Shown here: in pieces, positions 12,201 through 22,150 of the stretch
Position numbering within the stretch: the first letter of the stretch is position 1
How the letters are laid out: every line of letters starts with the position of its first letter
From: Massariosphaeria phaeospora
Lineage: Eukaryota; Ascomycota; Dothideomycetes; Pleosporales
Reading direction: 5' to 3'
NCBI GenBank assembly: GCA_011032825.1
Contig: JAADJZ010000037.1
Span: forward strand, 186,001-250,000
DNA: 64,000 nt
The notes under the pieces: model-generated
The model's input: the letters and a program-made list of their open reading frames with translations, nothing else
Database searches by the model: none
Told to the model about the DNA's origin: nothing
Program-made: the position numbers and the translations under genes

Positions 12201-14650
12201 CAAGAAAAAGCGTTGAATTCTGTTAAAAGCTTAAACAACAAAAAGCGTTTAACACGCTTAAAAAAGAGTTTATATCTAAGCTGTTATTAGCCTATTTTAA
12301 CTTCAATTTAAAAACCGCTATTAAAGCGGACGCTTTAAGAATAGCTACTAAAAAAGCGCTTTTTTAAAAAGCAAAGAACAACTTGTAGCGAGCAGTAGCT
12401 TACTACTTTGCTAAAATGTTACTTGCAAAGTCTAACTACACTATTTACAACAAAGAATTATTAGCAGTAATTAAATGCATTACTAAATAAAAAGCAAAGC
12501 TTAAAGCAGTGCTAAAAATTACAGTTTACACTAATTACAAAAACTTTTTGTACTTTACTACAGCAAAGTTACTAACAGAGCAACATGTTTGCTAGGCAAA
12601 CATTTTTTCTAAATACAACCTAGAGTTTGTGTACTACCTTAGAGCAGCTAATAAAAAAGCAAACGCTTTTTTACAAAAAAAGCAGAATCTTTTTTAAAAC
12701 TAAAACAATGTTCGGCTGAAAAGCTGTAAATTTTAACTTCTTAAACTAACTAGTGTGTCAAACGAAAATAAGATTATAGAAAAAACTCTAAGCGTAATTC
12801 GCGCGTTTCTGCTCTATAGCACTTCAATACTAACGCTAAATATACTCGCTAGTAAGCTTGATGCCTCTTACAAAGCAAATGTAGCAAAAGTTTTAAAGCA
12901 AAATGTTTTTTTTTAGATTAAAAGTGTAAGCTCTAAAGAGCAGAATGCTGCGAGTTCTAAACAAAATGCTGCTAGACAGAAAAAAAATACTAGTACAAAA
13001 AACAATTCTAAAGATAATGCAAAAAAGCTGTTTTTAAATGAACTTTGAAATAAAAGAGTTTAAAAAGACGATTTATACTAGAAAGCCTTAGAAGCCGTAA
13101 AAAAAAGCTAAACTAAAGAAAGTACTCGTAGAAAGTTTCTTTTAGGCTTTTAATTAAAAGCGTCTTTAGCAAATTGCGCTGTTAAAAACTACGCGCTCTT
13201 TTATCGAGAAAAAAAATAAGTGCCAAAAACGTATCAATTGCGCACTAAATTAATTTTTAAAGCTTACGACTCGCCTATCGCAAAGCACTTTAGCAAAAAA
13301 AACACTTACAATATTCTTAAAAGAAATTTCTTCTAGCTAAGAATAAGCTTAGATATTTAATAGTACATTGCCAACTGCAATGCATGTAAACGAGCGAAAC
13401 TATAGCAGAAAATAAAAAGTAGTTTTCTTTGCTCGCTTTTCGTTCTGGACAGAATTTAGAAAGAACTCTTTATAGACTTTATTACTAACCTGCTAGAAAG
13501 CAAAAAGTGCATGAATCTACTAGTTATTACAAACTAATTAAGCAAAGATATAATCTTAATCTTTATAGCGAAAATTAACGCAGCAACTGTAGCAAAGGTA
13601 TTTATTAAAAAAGTAGTAGCTTACTACTAGCTCTCTAACGCTATTGTTTCTAACTAAAAAGCACAATTTGTAAGTAAATTTTAGAAAACGCTTTGCAAAG
13701 AGCTTAAGATCGTAAAGCAGCTATCTACAGCTTTCTACTCAGAAACTAACAAAGCTACAAAAAAAGCAAATTTAATAATTAAAACTATTTTAAAGCCGTT
13801 TGTAAATTGAAACTAGAAGAACTAGGCGCAGCTATGCTCTATTGTACAAATCGCAATTTGAAAGCAAAAAGTAGTGTTAACAAAAGTAAGCTCTTTCTTT
13901 CTCTAGCATAGTTACGAAATGAACTCAATTTAGCTTCGAGCAAAGAAAAAAGCGGATACGCTTTACTAGGCAACTTTAGACTCTTAGCAAAGCGCAGCGG
14001 AAATAGCTAAAAAGATAAAAAAAGTTATTAACTTTGCGCAAGCTGCTATGGCGAAGGCCCAACAGAAGCAGAAAAAATAAGCAAATTAATATAAAAAAGA
14101 AGCGCTACTGCTTTGAGTAGGAGATAAAGTGTAGTTGCAATATAAAAAACACATCTCTAATAAGCGCTCAAGCAAGAAACTAGACTAGAAAAATAGCAAA
14201 TATACAGTTTTACAAGTTAAGTTTCTAGGCAACGTAGTTTTAAACACACTTTCTAAAATAAATCTAACATTTCTAATAGATAAGCTTAGACTTGCGGTAG
14301 ACAATTCTTTAGAAAGCTAGATAGTATTTAATTAGCGCTCAAAAAGCGTTACCGTAGAAAGCGAGCAAGAATAGCTAGTCAAGCGCATTACGAGCGAGCG
14401 CTAAAAAAAAGTTAGAAAAAGCTAGAAGCTAGAATATTAGGTTAAATGAACTAGCTATAACTAGCCTACATAGAAACTAGCGCTAGAACTTAAAAACACA
14501 AAAGCTTTATTTACCTAGCAAGAATTTTCGGCGGCTTACTAGGACGCTAATAGAAAATTGCTAAAAGACTTTTAAAACGGCACGCCTTTAGAAAAGACGC
14601 TAGGACGCTAGCGAAGTAAGTAAATTGCTACAAATTAAAAAAAAAGTTTA

Positions 14651-14938
14651 TGTAATAGGCTAAAAGCTCTATAAATTGCCTTAGTCGTAGGACTTTAGTA
14701 GTTATTAACGCTGTACGTAACAGCTTCGACGATACCTAAAAAAGCTTCGCTAGTTTTCGATTAACGAAGGTTCTGCGGTATTAAGTCTTTACATAGCCTT
14801 CAAAAGCGCTTCGCAAGTAATTCGAAAGCTAACTAACTATAAAGTATATAAAGCTTTTTTGTCCGCGCTGTAGATAAACTCTATCGAATTTATTACATTT
14901 TTTATCTAGAACTTGCTTTCCTAGGCGATCCTCTTTCA
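14651..14938 (+). repeat. 3' LTR of Ty3 family B element
   Basis: 288 bp, starting TGTAATAGGC and ending CTCTTTCA, followed directly by the AGCAG target duplication. Same length as the 5' LTR. Confidence 0.92.
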
Positions 14939-14943
14939 AGCAG

Positions 14944-15167
14944 CTAAACGCGCGCGCAAAGTTAAAGCTCAAAATACTAAAAAAGCTTAACAACAAGCTT
15001 AAAGTAGTAAGCGTAAAGCGTTACAAGCGCTTTTTTTAAAAAACAAGCGTTAAAAACGCGTAATAGAGAATAGAGTTTAGAATAGAGTTGTACTTTTTCT
15101 ATTAGCTCTATTGCTAAAGCTTATATTACGTAGCCGCAGCGTTAACTTTTTGCAAAAATATAAATAG
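14944..15167 (+). pseudogene. Fot1-like transposase, C-terminal end
   Basis: Resumes after the AGCAG duplication and reads AAKRARKVKAQNTKK, then a basic tail, then RSRSVNFLQKYK and a TAG at 15165-15167. This is the usual basic C-terminus of Fot1-like transposases, and comparable ends occur at 56482-56484 and 60064-60066. With 1-999 and 8454-8974 it makes one transposase frame carrying two retrotransposons. The AT-rich sequence just downstream (15168-15400) contains a 67-codon open stretch that I regard as chance. Confidence 0.75.
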
Positions 15168-15399
15168 TACAAGTTAATTGCAAGCATCTATTTACTATAG
15201 CACTACGTTTTTATTAATATTAAGCTACTATGTAGCGTTGTACAGCTTTAAGTTTAAAATTGCGCATATAGTATTTGCAAAGCATAAGATAAATTCAAGC
15301 ACAAAGTGTACAAATATAGTAGCTCGTTTTGCACTTAGAGTTAGTAAAGCGTTTGAAAAAGCAACTTTGCTTTTCTTGTAGCGTTATTTCTTACTGCAA

Positions 15400-16646
15400 A
15401 GCGTAGAAAACGCTTTATTTTACGCTAGTTACTATTCTTAAGTGCTAAAAATTGTAATTTACTATTTTTCTACTTTCTATTTTTTTCTTTTTAAAATTAA
15501 TTAAGTATAACTTCTAGCTTTATAAGCTATATACTAGTAGCTTCAAAGAACTTAAAAAGAATTTCTATTTTAAAAAAAAACTTCTACGCTTTCTAGAATA
15601 GTAGAAAAAAGTTATCTTTCTTAACTGCAAAAAGCTTTTGAGTTTTTTAAAAGTAATTAGTAAGCTATTTAAAGTAGGCGTTAGAAAAAAGTTTAAAGTA
15701 AACAACGTTAAGTAGCTAAAGCGTATAAGTACTGTAAAGTAAAAATATAGCAAAAAGTATATAATAGAAGTTGTAGTAGTTAATAAAATTCTATGTAAAG
15801 TAACTGCTATAGCTGTTAAGTATAAAAAAACGCTAGTTTTTTTTTTTACGCGCTTTTCTTTTTGTGCAGTAGTTAAAAACCTGCTTAAGCTATGCTAATC
15901 CAACGTTATTATTCGTCTAGCTAAACAAGAATAAAGTAATAAAAACGTTGTGCTTTTTTGCTTTAACGTTAGCTACCTAGCTTAACTACAGTAACTTTAA
16001 TAACGCTTAAAAAATAAAACTAAGCAGCAAAGCGCTTTTATAGGCGCAAATAGCTGCTAAAAAAGTTATTTACTTACAAAAGCTATTTTAGAGTAATGCT
16101 TATACTTTTTTTTTCTTTTATTGCTGTTAAGTAAACACTTGTTTTAAGCAACTTATTATACTAATTATAAAGCTTTTTTTATTTATATTGTAGCAGTAGT
16201 GCAGTTGTATATTATACTACTTTATTTTAGCATGCAGCAAGTTAAAATATAGCGCGTACTTAACGTTTAAATTAGCGTTGTAGCAAAAAAAGTTTATTTT
16301 AAAAAACTATTTAGAGATTAGATAATTGCTTTGTTAGTAAAAAAAGCGCGTTACTTAAGCGTTGCTTACGAGCTTTGTAGCTATCGTAAACGCAAAATTT
16401 TGTATTATTTCTTTTGTAAAAAGCAGCTTTTTTTTTGTAAAGTTTTTAATATAGCTTACAAGCTTTAGTTTTTATTGTAAGTTAAGCTTTTGTTAGTTAA
16501 TTCTTTAGGCTTTTAGCGTGCTCTAACAACTTTAGTATTTTTAAAAAAGTATAAACTTTTGTACGCTAAACTAATTAGCAATTGCCTAGTACGTAAATTG
16601 TTTTTTTAGTTTAAGCAATTTAATTGCTGCAAGCGTAGCTTTTATA
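15400..16646 (-). pseudogene. Second Fot1-like transposase, minus strand, main part
   Basis: Read right to left, this encodes a Fot1-like transposase tail-to-tail with the plus-strand copy. The N-terminal part next to 16646 reads KATLAAIKLLKLKKQF, followed by the CENP-B-type HTH (about 16520-16340), then the core KYALYFNLLHAKI. The catalytic DGHGSH box is NSYSSY at 15800-15817. Stops are frequent and RIP-like. The 5' end of the frame was separated by the pogo-like element at 16647-18526; removing that element and one TA joins this part to 18527-18640. The C-terminal boundary is approximate. Confidence 0.78.
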
Positions 16647-16700
16647 ACGTAGATTTCTAGCAAGTTGCTTACTTAAGCAAGTTGCTTACCTGCGCCAAGC
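16647..16700. repeat. Left terminal inverted repeat of pogo-like element (RIP-mutated)
   Basis: 54 bp from ACGTAGATTTCTAGC to CCTGCGCCAAGC; inverted match to 18473-18526 with 12 transitions. Contains two copies of GCAAGTTGCTTAC at a 17-bp spacing. Confidence 0.92.
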
Positions 16701-16774
16701 TTTCTTTCTACTACTTACTTTTTTCTTTTTACTACTTTCTTTCTAGCACCTAGTATAAGTTAAAATAACTTAAA

Positions 16775-18435
16775 TTACTTAAAATTAACTACTGCATTTA
16801 ACTTACACGTGCGCTTATTGTGCTCTAGCTCGCCGCAGCGTCTACAGCGTTTTAAAAGCTAGCTGCTCTAGTAACTAGCATTACTACAAGCTTTTTTTTT
16901 GCTTTTTTTTTATTACTGCGCGTTTTAAACGCTTTAAGGGCTGTTAAGCGCACGCTTTTTTTAACTGTAAAAGTACTTTTTTGCTGCACACGCTTTTTTT
17001 TGTGCAATTTTTGTTGCAAAAAAGCTTTGTTAGCAGCTTAAAGTTTAGCAACTTAGTTGCGCAGTAGTAGCACAAAAGCTGCTGCATACTTTGCGCTTTT
17101 AGAAAGCTTTGCAAAAGCATTAACTATTAAAGTAAAAAAGCTATTTACATGCTTTTGAATTTTCTTTTAAATTAGCGTTAATTGTAACCTAAATTTTAAA
17201 GTATTGCTTAGAGTTTGAAACTGCTAGAAACTGTTTTTTACGGTAAGTAATAGTAGAGTGCAAAGCTGCACGTTAAGCTTCAAAATTACTACTTCTAGAT
17301 TAAATAAAACTAATCTAGCACTTTAAAAGCTTTTTTGAATATTGCTCTTTGTAATAAAAGCGTTGTAAGCGCTAATAAAGCATAGCAAGAACTTAAGTTT
17401 AGTAATGTAGTTAATCTAGTTGCGCATTAGATTCTTAGCTTAGCAGCTGTACGCTTTTTTTAAAAGCGCAAAACAGCTAACATTAAAAAGCTGCAAAAAG
17501 TGCAACGAGTAAAAAAGCATGTAGAAAGTAATAATGCTGTTATTCTTGTAGTACTGCTAGAAAGCAAGCGAGTTATAGCTTTTATAGCTGTTAATAAAAA
17601 GTAAATGTACTGTTTTAACAGTACGTTTCTTTGTATAGGCGTTAAAGTACTTTAACTACTCTAGACTTAGCTTGTTGTTTGTTTAGCTGTTTTTAGAAAC
17701 TGCGATAACCTAGTTGCAAAGTAGGCTATCTTTCTTGTACTAGGCAAAAAGGTAGTTCTTGCTTTAAAAAATAATAAAGAGTAGAATAGCTTACTTTATT
17801 GCGTTGACGCTTTGTACTACTGTCGTCTACTCTCTATTACCTTGCTGCACTATTTTCGGCCGTTCTCGACGCTCTAAGCTAGTGATTACTGTACCCGTTA
17901 AGATCTAGCCTATTATAAAGCTCGTCTTATCAAAGTTGTAAGTGTCCTCGTCTACTACGCTGTACTTGGCTTTTATGTTTGCTACAAGCCTAAACTAGTT
18001 AGCTACAAGCTTAAGATTCTCACAGAGAGCTCTTTTATAGTCGTACTTTTAATTGAACTTAATCTAAAGCTTAAGGTGACGCCTGACGAACGACGTAACC
18101 TAGTTTTTTTTAACTAGTAGCTGGCCCCGCGCTGCGAGCAGTAGGTTAGCTTTATTCTCTAACCTAGCAGGCCTGAGTGGAAAGCCTCGCGCGTCAAGGT
18201 TGACAGCATACTCCTAGATCACTGTGTCTTCTGTTGAACAGAGCCTTATTAAGTTGGGTGTGCAATCGCGTCGTGGGAGTTTTCTAGCAAGCCGATTGCT
18301 TAGTGTTTTTTAAGAAACGTTGTAGATTGATGCAGCGCGTCGCTGAGAGAGTGTCGCGTCGCGTTGGATAGCCTGGATCGCAAGCTGTATTTGGCTCTCG
18401 TTTGAAGCGCGTGGCGCGTTGTGTGGTTGAGCCAT
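16775..18435 (-). pseudogene. Pogo-like DDE transposase of the 16647-18526 element
   Basis: About 553 codons from ATG at 18435 (MAQPHNAPRASNESQIQLAI). Visible in order: a psq-type HTH at residues about 15-60; a CENP-B/Tc5 HTH around residues 70-130 (LDARGFPLRPARLENKANLL); the first catalytic block YNFDKTSF (family YNFDETGF; Asp kept, Glu to Lys) about 17960; the second block NSYKSY at 17575-17592 (family DGHESH); a Lys-rich linker; and an intact C-terminal zinc knuckle CRRCGELEHNKRTC at 16805-16846. The N-terminal third has very few RIP changes, with the first stop (TAA) near codon 40, while the rest carries many. It is not functional, but it is the best-preserved transposase in the window. 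Confidence 0.9.
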
Positions 18436-18472
18436 CGCGTAGTAGAGAGAAGGAAGCAGGTGTTGGTGGGGG

Positions 18473-18526
18473 GCTTGGCGCAGGTGAGCGACTCGCCTGG
18501 GTGAGCGACTCGCCAGGGATCTACGT
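18473..18526. repeat. Right terminal inverted repeat of pogo-like element (unmutated)
   Basis: 54 bp, GC-rich, with tandem GGTGAGCGACTCGCC at a 17-bp period; ends next to TA at 18527-18528. It appears to keep the pre-RIP sequence of the left terminus. Confidence 0.92.
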
Positions 18527-18640
18527 TAACTGTTGTAGTAGTTAAGATGCGACACGTCAAAGTTGGTGGCTTGTCTGGTGTTTTGGTGTTCCGCGGACGC
18601 CGCGCGACTCCGGACGCCGCGCGCACGGACACTGTACACG
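18527..18640 (-). pseudogene. 5' end of the second Fot1-like element
   Basis: Minus-strand reading ILTTTTV joins across one TA to KATLAAI at 16646, so this is the upstream part of the Fot1-like gene split by the pogo insertion. A GC-rich direct repeat GGACGCCGCGCG at 18595-18606 and 18612-18623 (17-bp period) may be its terminal subrepeat. The outer edge, perhaps near TACAGTG on the minus strand around 18630-18640, is not resolved. Composition is normal here, unlike the rest of the element. Confidence 0.5.
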
Positions 18641-18853
18641 GTAGAAATTATATCCTCCTGTCGCTGCCTATCTCCTCCAGAACCCAGACTTCCATCGTTG
18701 AAGTTCGACAACTCATCCGACAGTAGATAGATCAAAGTCCTCGCTTGATCGCCTCCCAGAGTCTTGGGCCTCAGCACCCTAATCTCATCCAGCAGACGCG
18801 CGTTGAGCTTCCGTCCATCTTCCCTATGTCTCTCAATCATCCGAACTCATCTC
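18641..18853 (-). other. Short minus-strand open segment next to the transposon edge
   Basis: A minus-strand frame from ATG at 18840 reads MIERHREDGRKLNARLLDEI and stays open until the transposon boundary. It could be the cut end of a host gene that the Fot1-like element entered, or a chance frame downstream of the 388-aa gene, whose stop lies only 14 bases upstream at 18854. No domain recognised. Confidence 0.3.
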
Positions 18854-20076
18854 TCAGCCGCCGCGCAGAACGAGTGCCTTATCCTTGACCATAGGCATCT
18901 TTCCCTTCTTCTCCATAACCGTGAGGTACTTTCGTAGGCGTTCTTTATCGAAGTTGTCGCAGAACGGGCGGAACAGATAGCCCTGCTGCCTGATCTCTTC
19001 TAGCGAGAGGTAGATGGAGCCTCCGCCAGGCCACCTGGGCAACGCATTGCCTCCAACGCTCCATTGCTTCACCCGGATACGCAAAGCATTGCCACCCTCA
19101 AGCGCGGCTATGCAGATATACTCGGGGAACGTCTGCGCAGCATTCCAGTCCGGACGCCTCACCACTCCAATCACCACGGCACTCTTGTTGTTTGTGTATT
19201 TCTGCGCCATCGCGCGAAGTCGAGACGGCGCAATCACGTACTTGAAGTTTGCTGGTGCGGCGTCCCACATCGCGAGCTGCATGAATTTGTCTCGTTGGTG
19301 CAGCGGCATAAGGACAAGAGCTTGAATGTTGTCGGCAGAGGCAGAAGCGGAGGCGGAAGCGGAGGCGAAGGCGGAGGCGGAGGCGGAGGCGGAAGCGAAG
19401 GCGGAGGCGACATTGCCACTAAAGTCGATTGGGTCTTCGCAAGTGCCATCCGAGTCAAGCGGGATTGAGGTGTCGTTCGTCTCTCCAGGCTCGTTCTTCT
19501 CGACGTAGGTGTTCATCGCGCTCGACGATCCAGCTGCGCCGTCCTAGGATGAAGTTAGCTTTGCTTGCATGCTTTGTAATGCTGGCGATTTGTACGTACG
19601 GTCTGTGCTGCAGCAATGCCATACGATGGTGTCGCAACTAACGAGCCCGCAGGCATATCACCACTGGTGTTGGAATAGTTGAGAGCAGCATTTACACCAA
19701 GCCAGTTACTAGGAACACCATTCTCAGCGTCCCAAGTCCGGGTATGTCCGATGAGCTTCGCCTTGTTGATCTTATCCAGAGCCTGCGCGAGGTCTCGGCG
19801 AGAGTCAGGCGTTGCGTCGCCTGCTTGGAGTTCTTCGCCACGCTGAACCGAGGGGTAAACAAGTTCGAAGAGCTCAGAGCGGAATGAGTTGACCAGCGCG
19901 ATGGACACCCCATTTGGAGGTACGATAGCAGGGTCGTTTGGGCGCAACTGTTTGATAATTTGTCGCGGACGAGCATCCACCATCTCCCACGTCAAGTCGG
20001 TGAGGCGGGGATCGATGCCGAGCAGGTTGAAGATGTCGACATGCGCCCAGCGAGCGTTGCCCTGCCAGCCGACCAT
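18854..20076 (-). CDS. Uncharacterised 388-aa protein with Ala/Ser repeat (two exons)
   Basis: Exons 20076-19600 and 19543-18854, joined over a 56-bp intron (19544-19599) with donor GTACGT, branch-like GCTAAC and acceptor CCTAG; phase 0 keeps the frame. Exon 1 has a conserved-looking globular part (VGWQGNARWAHVDIFNLLGI). Exon 2 starts with an acidic linker, then an Ala/Ser/Phe low-complexity run at about residues 200-222, then a second globular part (MWDAAPANFKYVIAP to FRPFCDNFDKERLRKYL). I do not recognise the family. The start is uncertain: the frame is open upstream, and a different frame from 20183 begins MFTSPVTSLGKALAASALRR, a mitochondrial-presequence-like peptide that an extra exon might supply. 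It is the leftmost intact gene of the island. Confidence 0.65.
19334..19410. repeat. Coding microsatellite (GGCGGA/GGCGAA type)
   Basis: Tandem 6/12-bp purine-rich units (GGCGGAAGCGGA and variants) that encode the Ala/Ser/Phe run on the minus strand. Likely length-variable between strains. Confidence 0.85.
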
Positions 20077-20452
20077 CGTGTGAGCGTTGATGTAGTTGTG
20101 CTCAATGGATGTTGAGAGAGGTAGCGTCGGAGGGCGGAGGCAGCCAGAGCTTTCCCGAGTGAGGTGACAGGTGAAGTGAACATCGTTTTCAGCCTAGTGC
20201 TGCGCAAAGCGGTGATGGTGAATGTGGTAAGCAGAGTGCAAGAAATGTAATGTGCGCGATGTGTTCTTTGGGCGGGGCTGTCGTATTCCGTATTGGCAGT
20301 GATGGTCGAGGAGGCGTCGGGCGCGGGGAGAAGGAATGCAATGCGCGATAGCTGAGGCCCAGCTGCTGAGGAAGGAGCAAAGAGTGCCGCCAAAATGGAC
20401 GTTGGCGGAGGGTTACCTACACGCTGAAACCAGACAAACGCCGCCAAACGCC

Positions 20453-21904
20453 TTACTGCCGCCCAATTGCCCTTTCACCCGCACACGAAACACCCTCTAA
20501 TACTGGGCCCAAAAACGCGCCCCAAAAACCCTCCCCGCCCTCATCCATACCATATTCCAAAATATTCCCGTACAGTCTCGCTAGCTGGAAAATGCCCTGC
20601 ACTGTCTGCGTCGTCAACAGCGGAAGCCGCTCATCATGTCCAAGCACGGATACTGTTCCGCCGCCAGGGTCGCCGGAAATAACAGGTGTGGAGAGGAAGG
20701 CGTAGTAGACCTTGTGCTCAGGACCGATGATTGTGACGCCTGGCTCAATGAGGGCGGAGAGGTTGAGGCGGCGGTCGCTGGGTGAAGTGGCTCGCGTGCT
20801 GGCGGAGGCTACGTCGATGGCTTCGTCAAGCAAGGGGACGTCGCGCTTTGCGGGTATCGCCCATCGGGCCAGATCTGCCTTCTTGCGCAGACTTGCCGCC
20901 AGCCAGATGCTGACCTGGACCTGTGCCTCCACGGCTCCACCATTGGGCGGCTTAACCTCAATGCCGGAGAACAGTGCCGCTGCTTGTGTGAAGTTGTCGA
21001 TCGTGTGACTGATGGTGGCGTTTTGCAGGCGGTCGTAGAGGGCGGCGTATTTCGGGTGGAGGTGAGAGTAGCAGAAGCAAAAGTCGGTCTTGCGGAAGAG
21101 ATACTTCTCGGTGCGTGACAACGGGTCCACGGCTCGCGGTAGATACGCGGGCTGGATGCTTTGCGATTGCACGCTCTCACGGCGGAAGGTGTCGCGGCCG
21201 TGCAGCGCTAGGGCAAGGTCCAGTAGTGGGATGACAACGTCAAGACACCACGCATTTTCGTCCTTGTTGTATGTAGTGCAGAGCTGGGTGCCTTGCAGCA
21301 CAGCCTTCGCCCGGTCGACGACAAGCGCGCACAGTTCTGCCGACCGCTCGTCGCTCTCGTCGTAGGCATCGTCGTCAATAGGTTCGTGGACCAAGGCGGT
21401 TTGGAAAGCTGGCTCCTTCTCTAATACATTCTGAAGGCAGGCGGGTATGAATCGCGACGTAAGGCGACAGCCAAGCCTTTGTCGCAATGCACGAAGTCGC
21501 GGTGCAACGTCTACGGGAACTGGTATCGAAGGGTTCGAGAGAGGATCTTGTAGGATAGGAGGGCGAGCGGTCCTTAGCAGCGTCTTCTGCCGTATCGGGC
21601 TCGTGGAGCGCTTGCTGCCGGCACTGAGGCTGCTGAGTGTGGTCCGCTCATTCAGCTCGACGACGCTGCCCGCGTGCGACGCGCTCTGGTCGGGCGCGAT
21701 GTCATCGTCGTCTCCTTTCCGCCGCTTAGGACTTCCAGAACGCATGTGTTGTGGATGGTTTAATTCGCAGTTGCTGTTACGTCGACGTTTTCGTTGCTCA
21801 GGGTGTGGTCGGTCGGGGGAAATAGATGGCTTGAATTCCAACCAGGCGTAGACACGCGCAGCTGTATCGTCGGTTGTCGGCGAGGGGGGCAGGGAGGGGG
21901 GCAT
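20453..21904 (-). CDS. PD-(D/E)XK nuclease-like domain protein (fungal PDDEXK_12-like)
   Basis: 483 aa, single exon, ATG at 21904. The first 125 residues are low complexity with basic, NLS-like stretches (QRKRRRN about 37-43, PKRRKG about 59-64) and acidic clusters. Residues about 140-470 form the globular domain. The nuclease-fold signature is visible: D274 in KTDFCFCYS, then E316-x-K318 in SGIEVKPPNGG, followed by Q328 in EAQVQVSIWLA. This matches the fungal PD-(D/E)XK-like family whose members are mostly uncharacterised; whether it cuts DNA is unknown. Shares a roughly 250-bp divergent intergenic region with the kinase-like gene to the right. No stop or frameshift seen. Confidence 0.75.
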   Translation of the reverse strand: MPPSLPPSPTTDDTAARVYAWLEFKPSISPDRPHPEQRKRRRNSNCELNHPQHMRSGSPKRRKGDDDDIAPDQSASHAGSVVELNERTTLSSLSAGSKRSTSPIRQKTLLRTARPPILQDPLSNPSIPVPVDVAPRLRALRQRLGCRLTSRFIPACLQNVLEKEPAFQTALVHEPIDDDAYDESDERSAELCALVVDRAKAVLQGTQLCTTYNKDENAWCLDVVIPLLDLALALHGRDTFRRESVQSQSIQPAYLPRAVDPLSRTEKYLFRKTDFCFCYSHLHPKYAALYDRLQNATISHTIDNFTQAAALFSGIEVKPPNGGAVEAQVQVSIWLAASLRKKADLARWAIPAKRDVPLLDEAIDVASASTRATSPSDRRLNLSALIEPGVTIIGPEHKVYYAFLSTPVISGDPGGGTVSVLGHDERLPLLTTQTVQGIFQLARLYGNILEYGMDEGGEGFWGAFLGPVLEGVSCAGERAIGRQ

Positions 21905-22150
21905 ACTTGCGAGAGTTGGGGAATCATGGGCGGTGAGGGGCTAAACGCGTAGGCGGATGCAAGTGGAATTGGCGCGGACTGCTAGCGCGTGGTTGGCGAG
22001 GCGATGCCTACCTAGCGCAACGGAACATTTCGCTGTGAATCAGCACGCCAAACCAAACGAAACTGCAACCGTGCTGGCTGTTGCTTTTCTTTCTATGATC
22101 GCTCAACGTTGCTGGTCTCTCACCTACACTTCGACCACTTTCTTCGACAA
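21905..22150. promoter_or_regulatory. Divergent intergenic region
   Basis: Lies between the minus-strand PD-(D/E)XK-like gene (start 21904) and the plus-strand kinase-like gene (start 22151), so it should carry both promoters. CT-rich stretches (TTGCTTTTCTTTCT near 22080) precede the plus-strand start. No specific binding site identified. Confidence 0.4.

Larger units (their letters stand above)
8975..14938 (+). mobile_element. Complete Ty3/gypsy LTR retrotransposon, family B (RIP-degraded)
   Basis: Flanked by a 5-bp duplication AGCAG (8970-8974 and 14939-14943) and by identical-length 288-bp LTRs. Plus-strand domains: gag zinc knuckle at 10509-10550 (C, C and last C kept, His changed to Tyr); protease MLDFECTTYSLVS near 10817, where S-G of DSG is mutated; reverse transcriptase with FCVDYRALNAIT near 11577 and YXDD seen as YLDN at 11876-11887; RNase H YNKELLAVIK near 12450; integrase zinc finger C-N-A-C at 13376-13387 and core up to about 14000. 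Multiple TAG/TAA codons show it is dead. Inserted in the coiled-coil region of the Fot1-like transposase. Another full copy lies at 45673-51636 (minus) and a truncated one at 51637-53174. Confidence 0.93.
16647..18526 (-). mobile_element. Full-length pogo-like DNA transposon with 54-bp inverted termini
   Basis: 1880 bp flanked by TA on both sides (16645-16646 and 18527-18528), the target preferred by the Tc1/mariner/pogo superfamily. The 54-bp termini are inverted copies starting ACGTAGAT. The left copy differs from the right at 12 positions, every one a C-to-T or G-to-A change. Each terminus contains a tandem subrepeat GCGAGTCGCTCACC with a 17-bp period. Inside is one transposase gene (16775-18435). 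The right third has normal GC content and the left part is AT-rich, so the composition boundary of the gene island lies within this element. It is inserted close to the start of a Fot1-like gene. Confidence 0.92.

Noticed and set aside
15178..15381. 67-codon plus-strand frame
   Set aside because: Lies after the transposase stop in AT-rich DNA; no motif, and similar sequence after two other copies is not open.
15565..15753. Minus-strand 62-codon Phe/Leu-rich frame as an independent gene
   Set aside because: It is a surviving piece of the minus-strand Fot1-like transposase core.
19326..19508. Plus-strand Glu/Ala-rich frame
   Set aside because: Antisense reading of the microsatellite inside the 388-aa gene.
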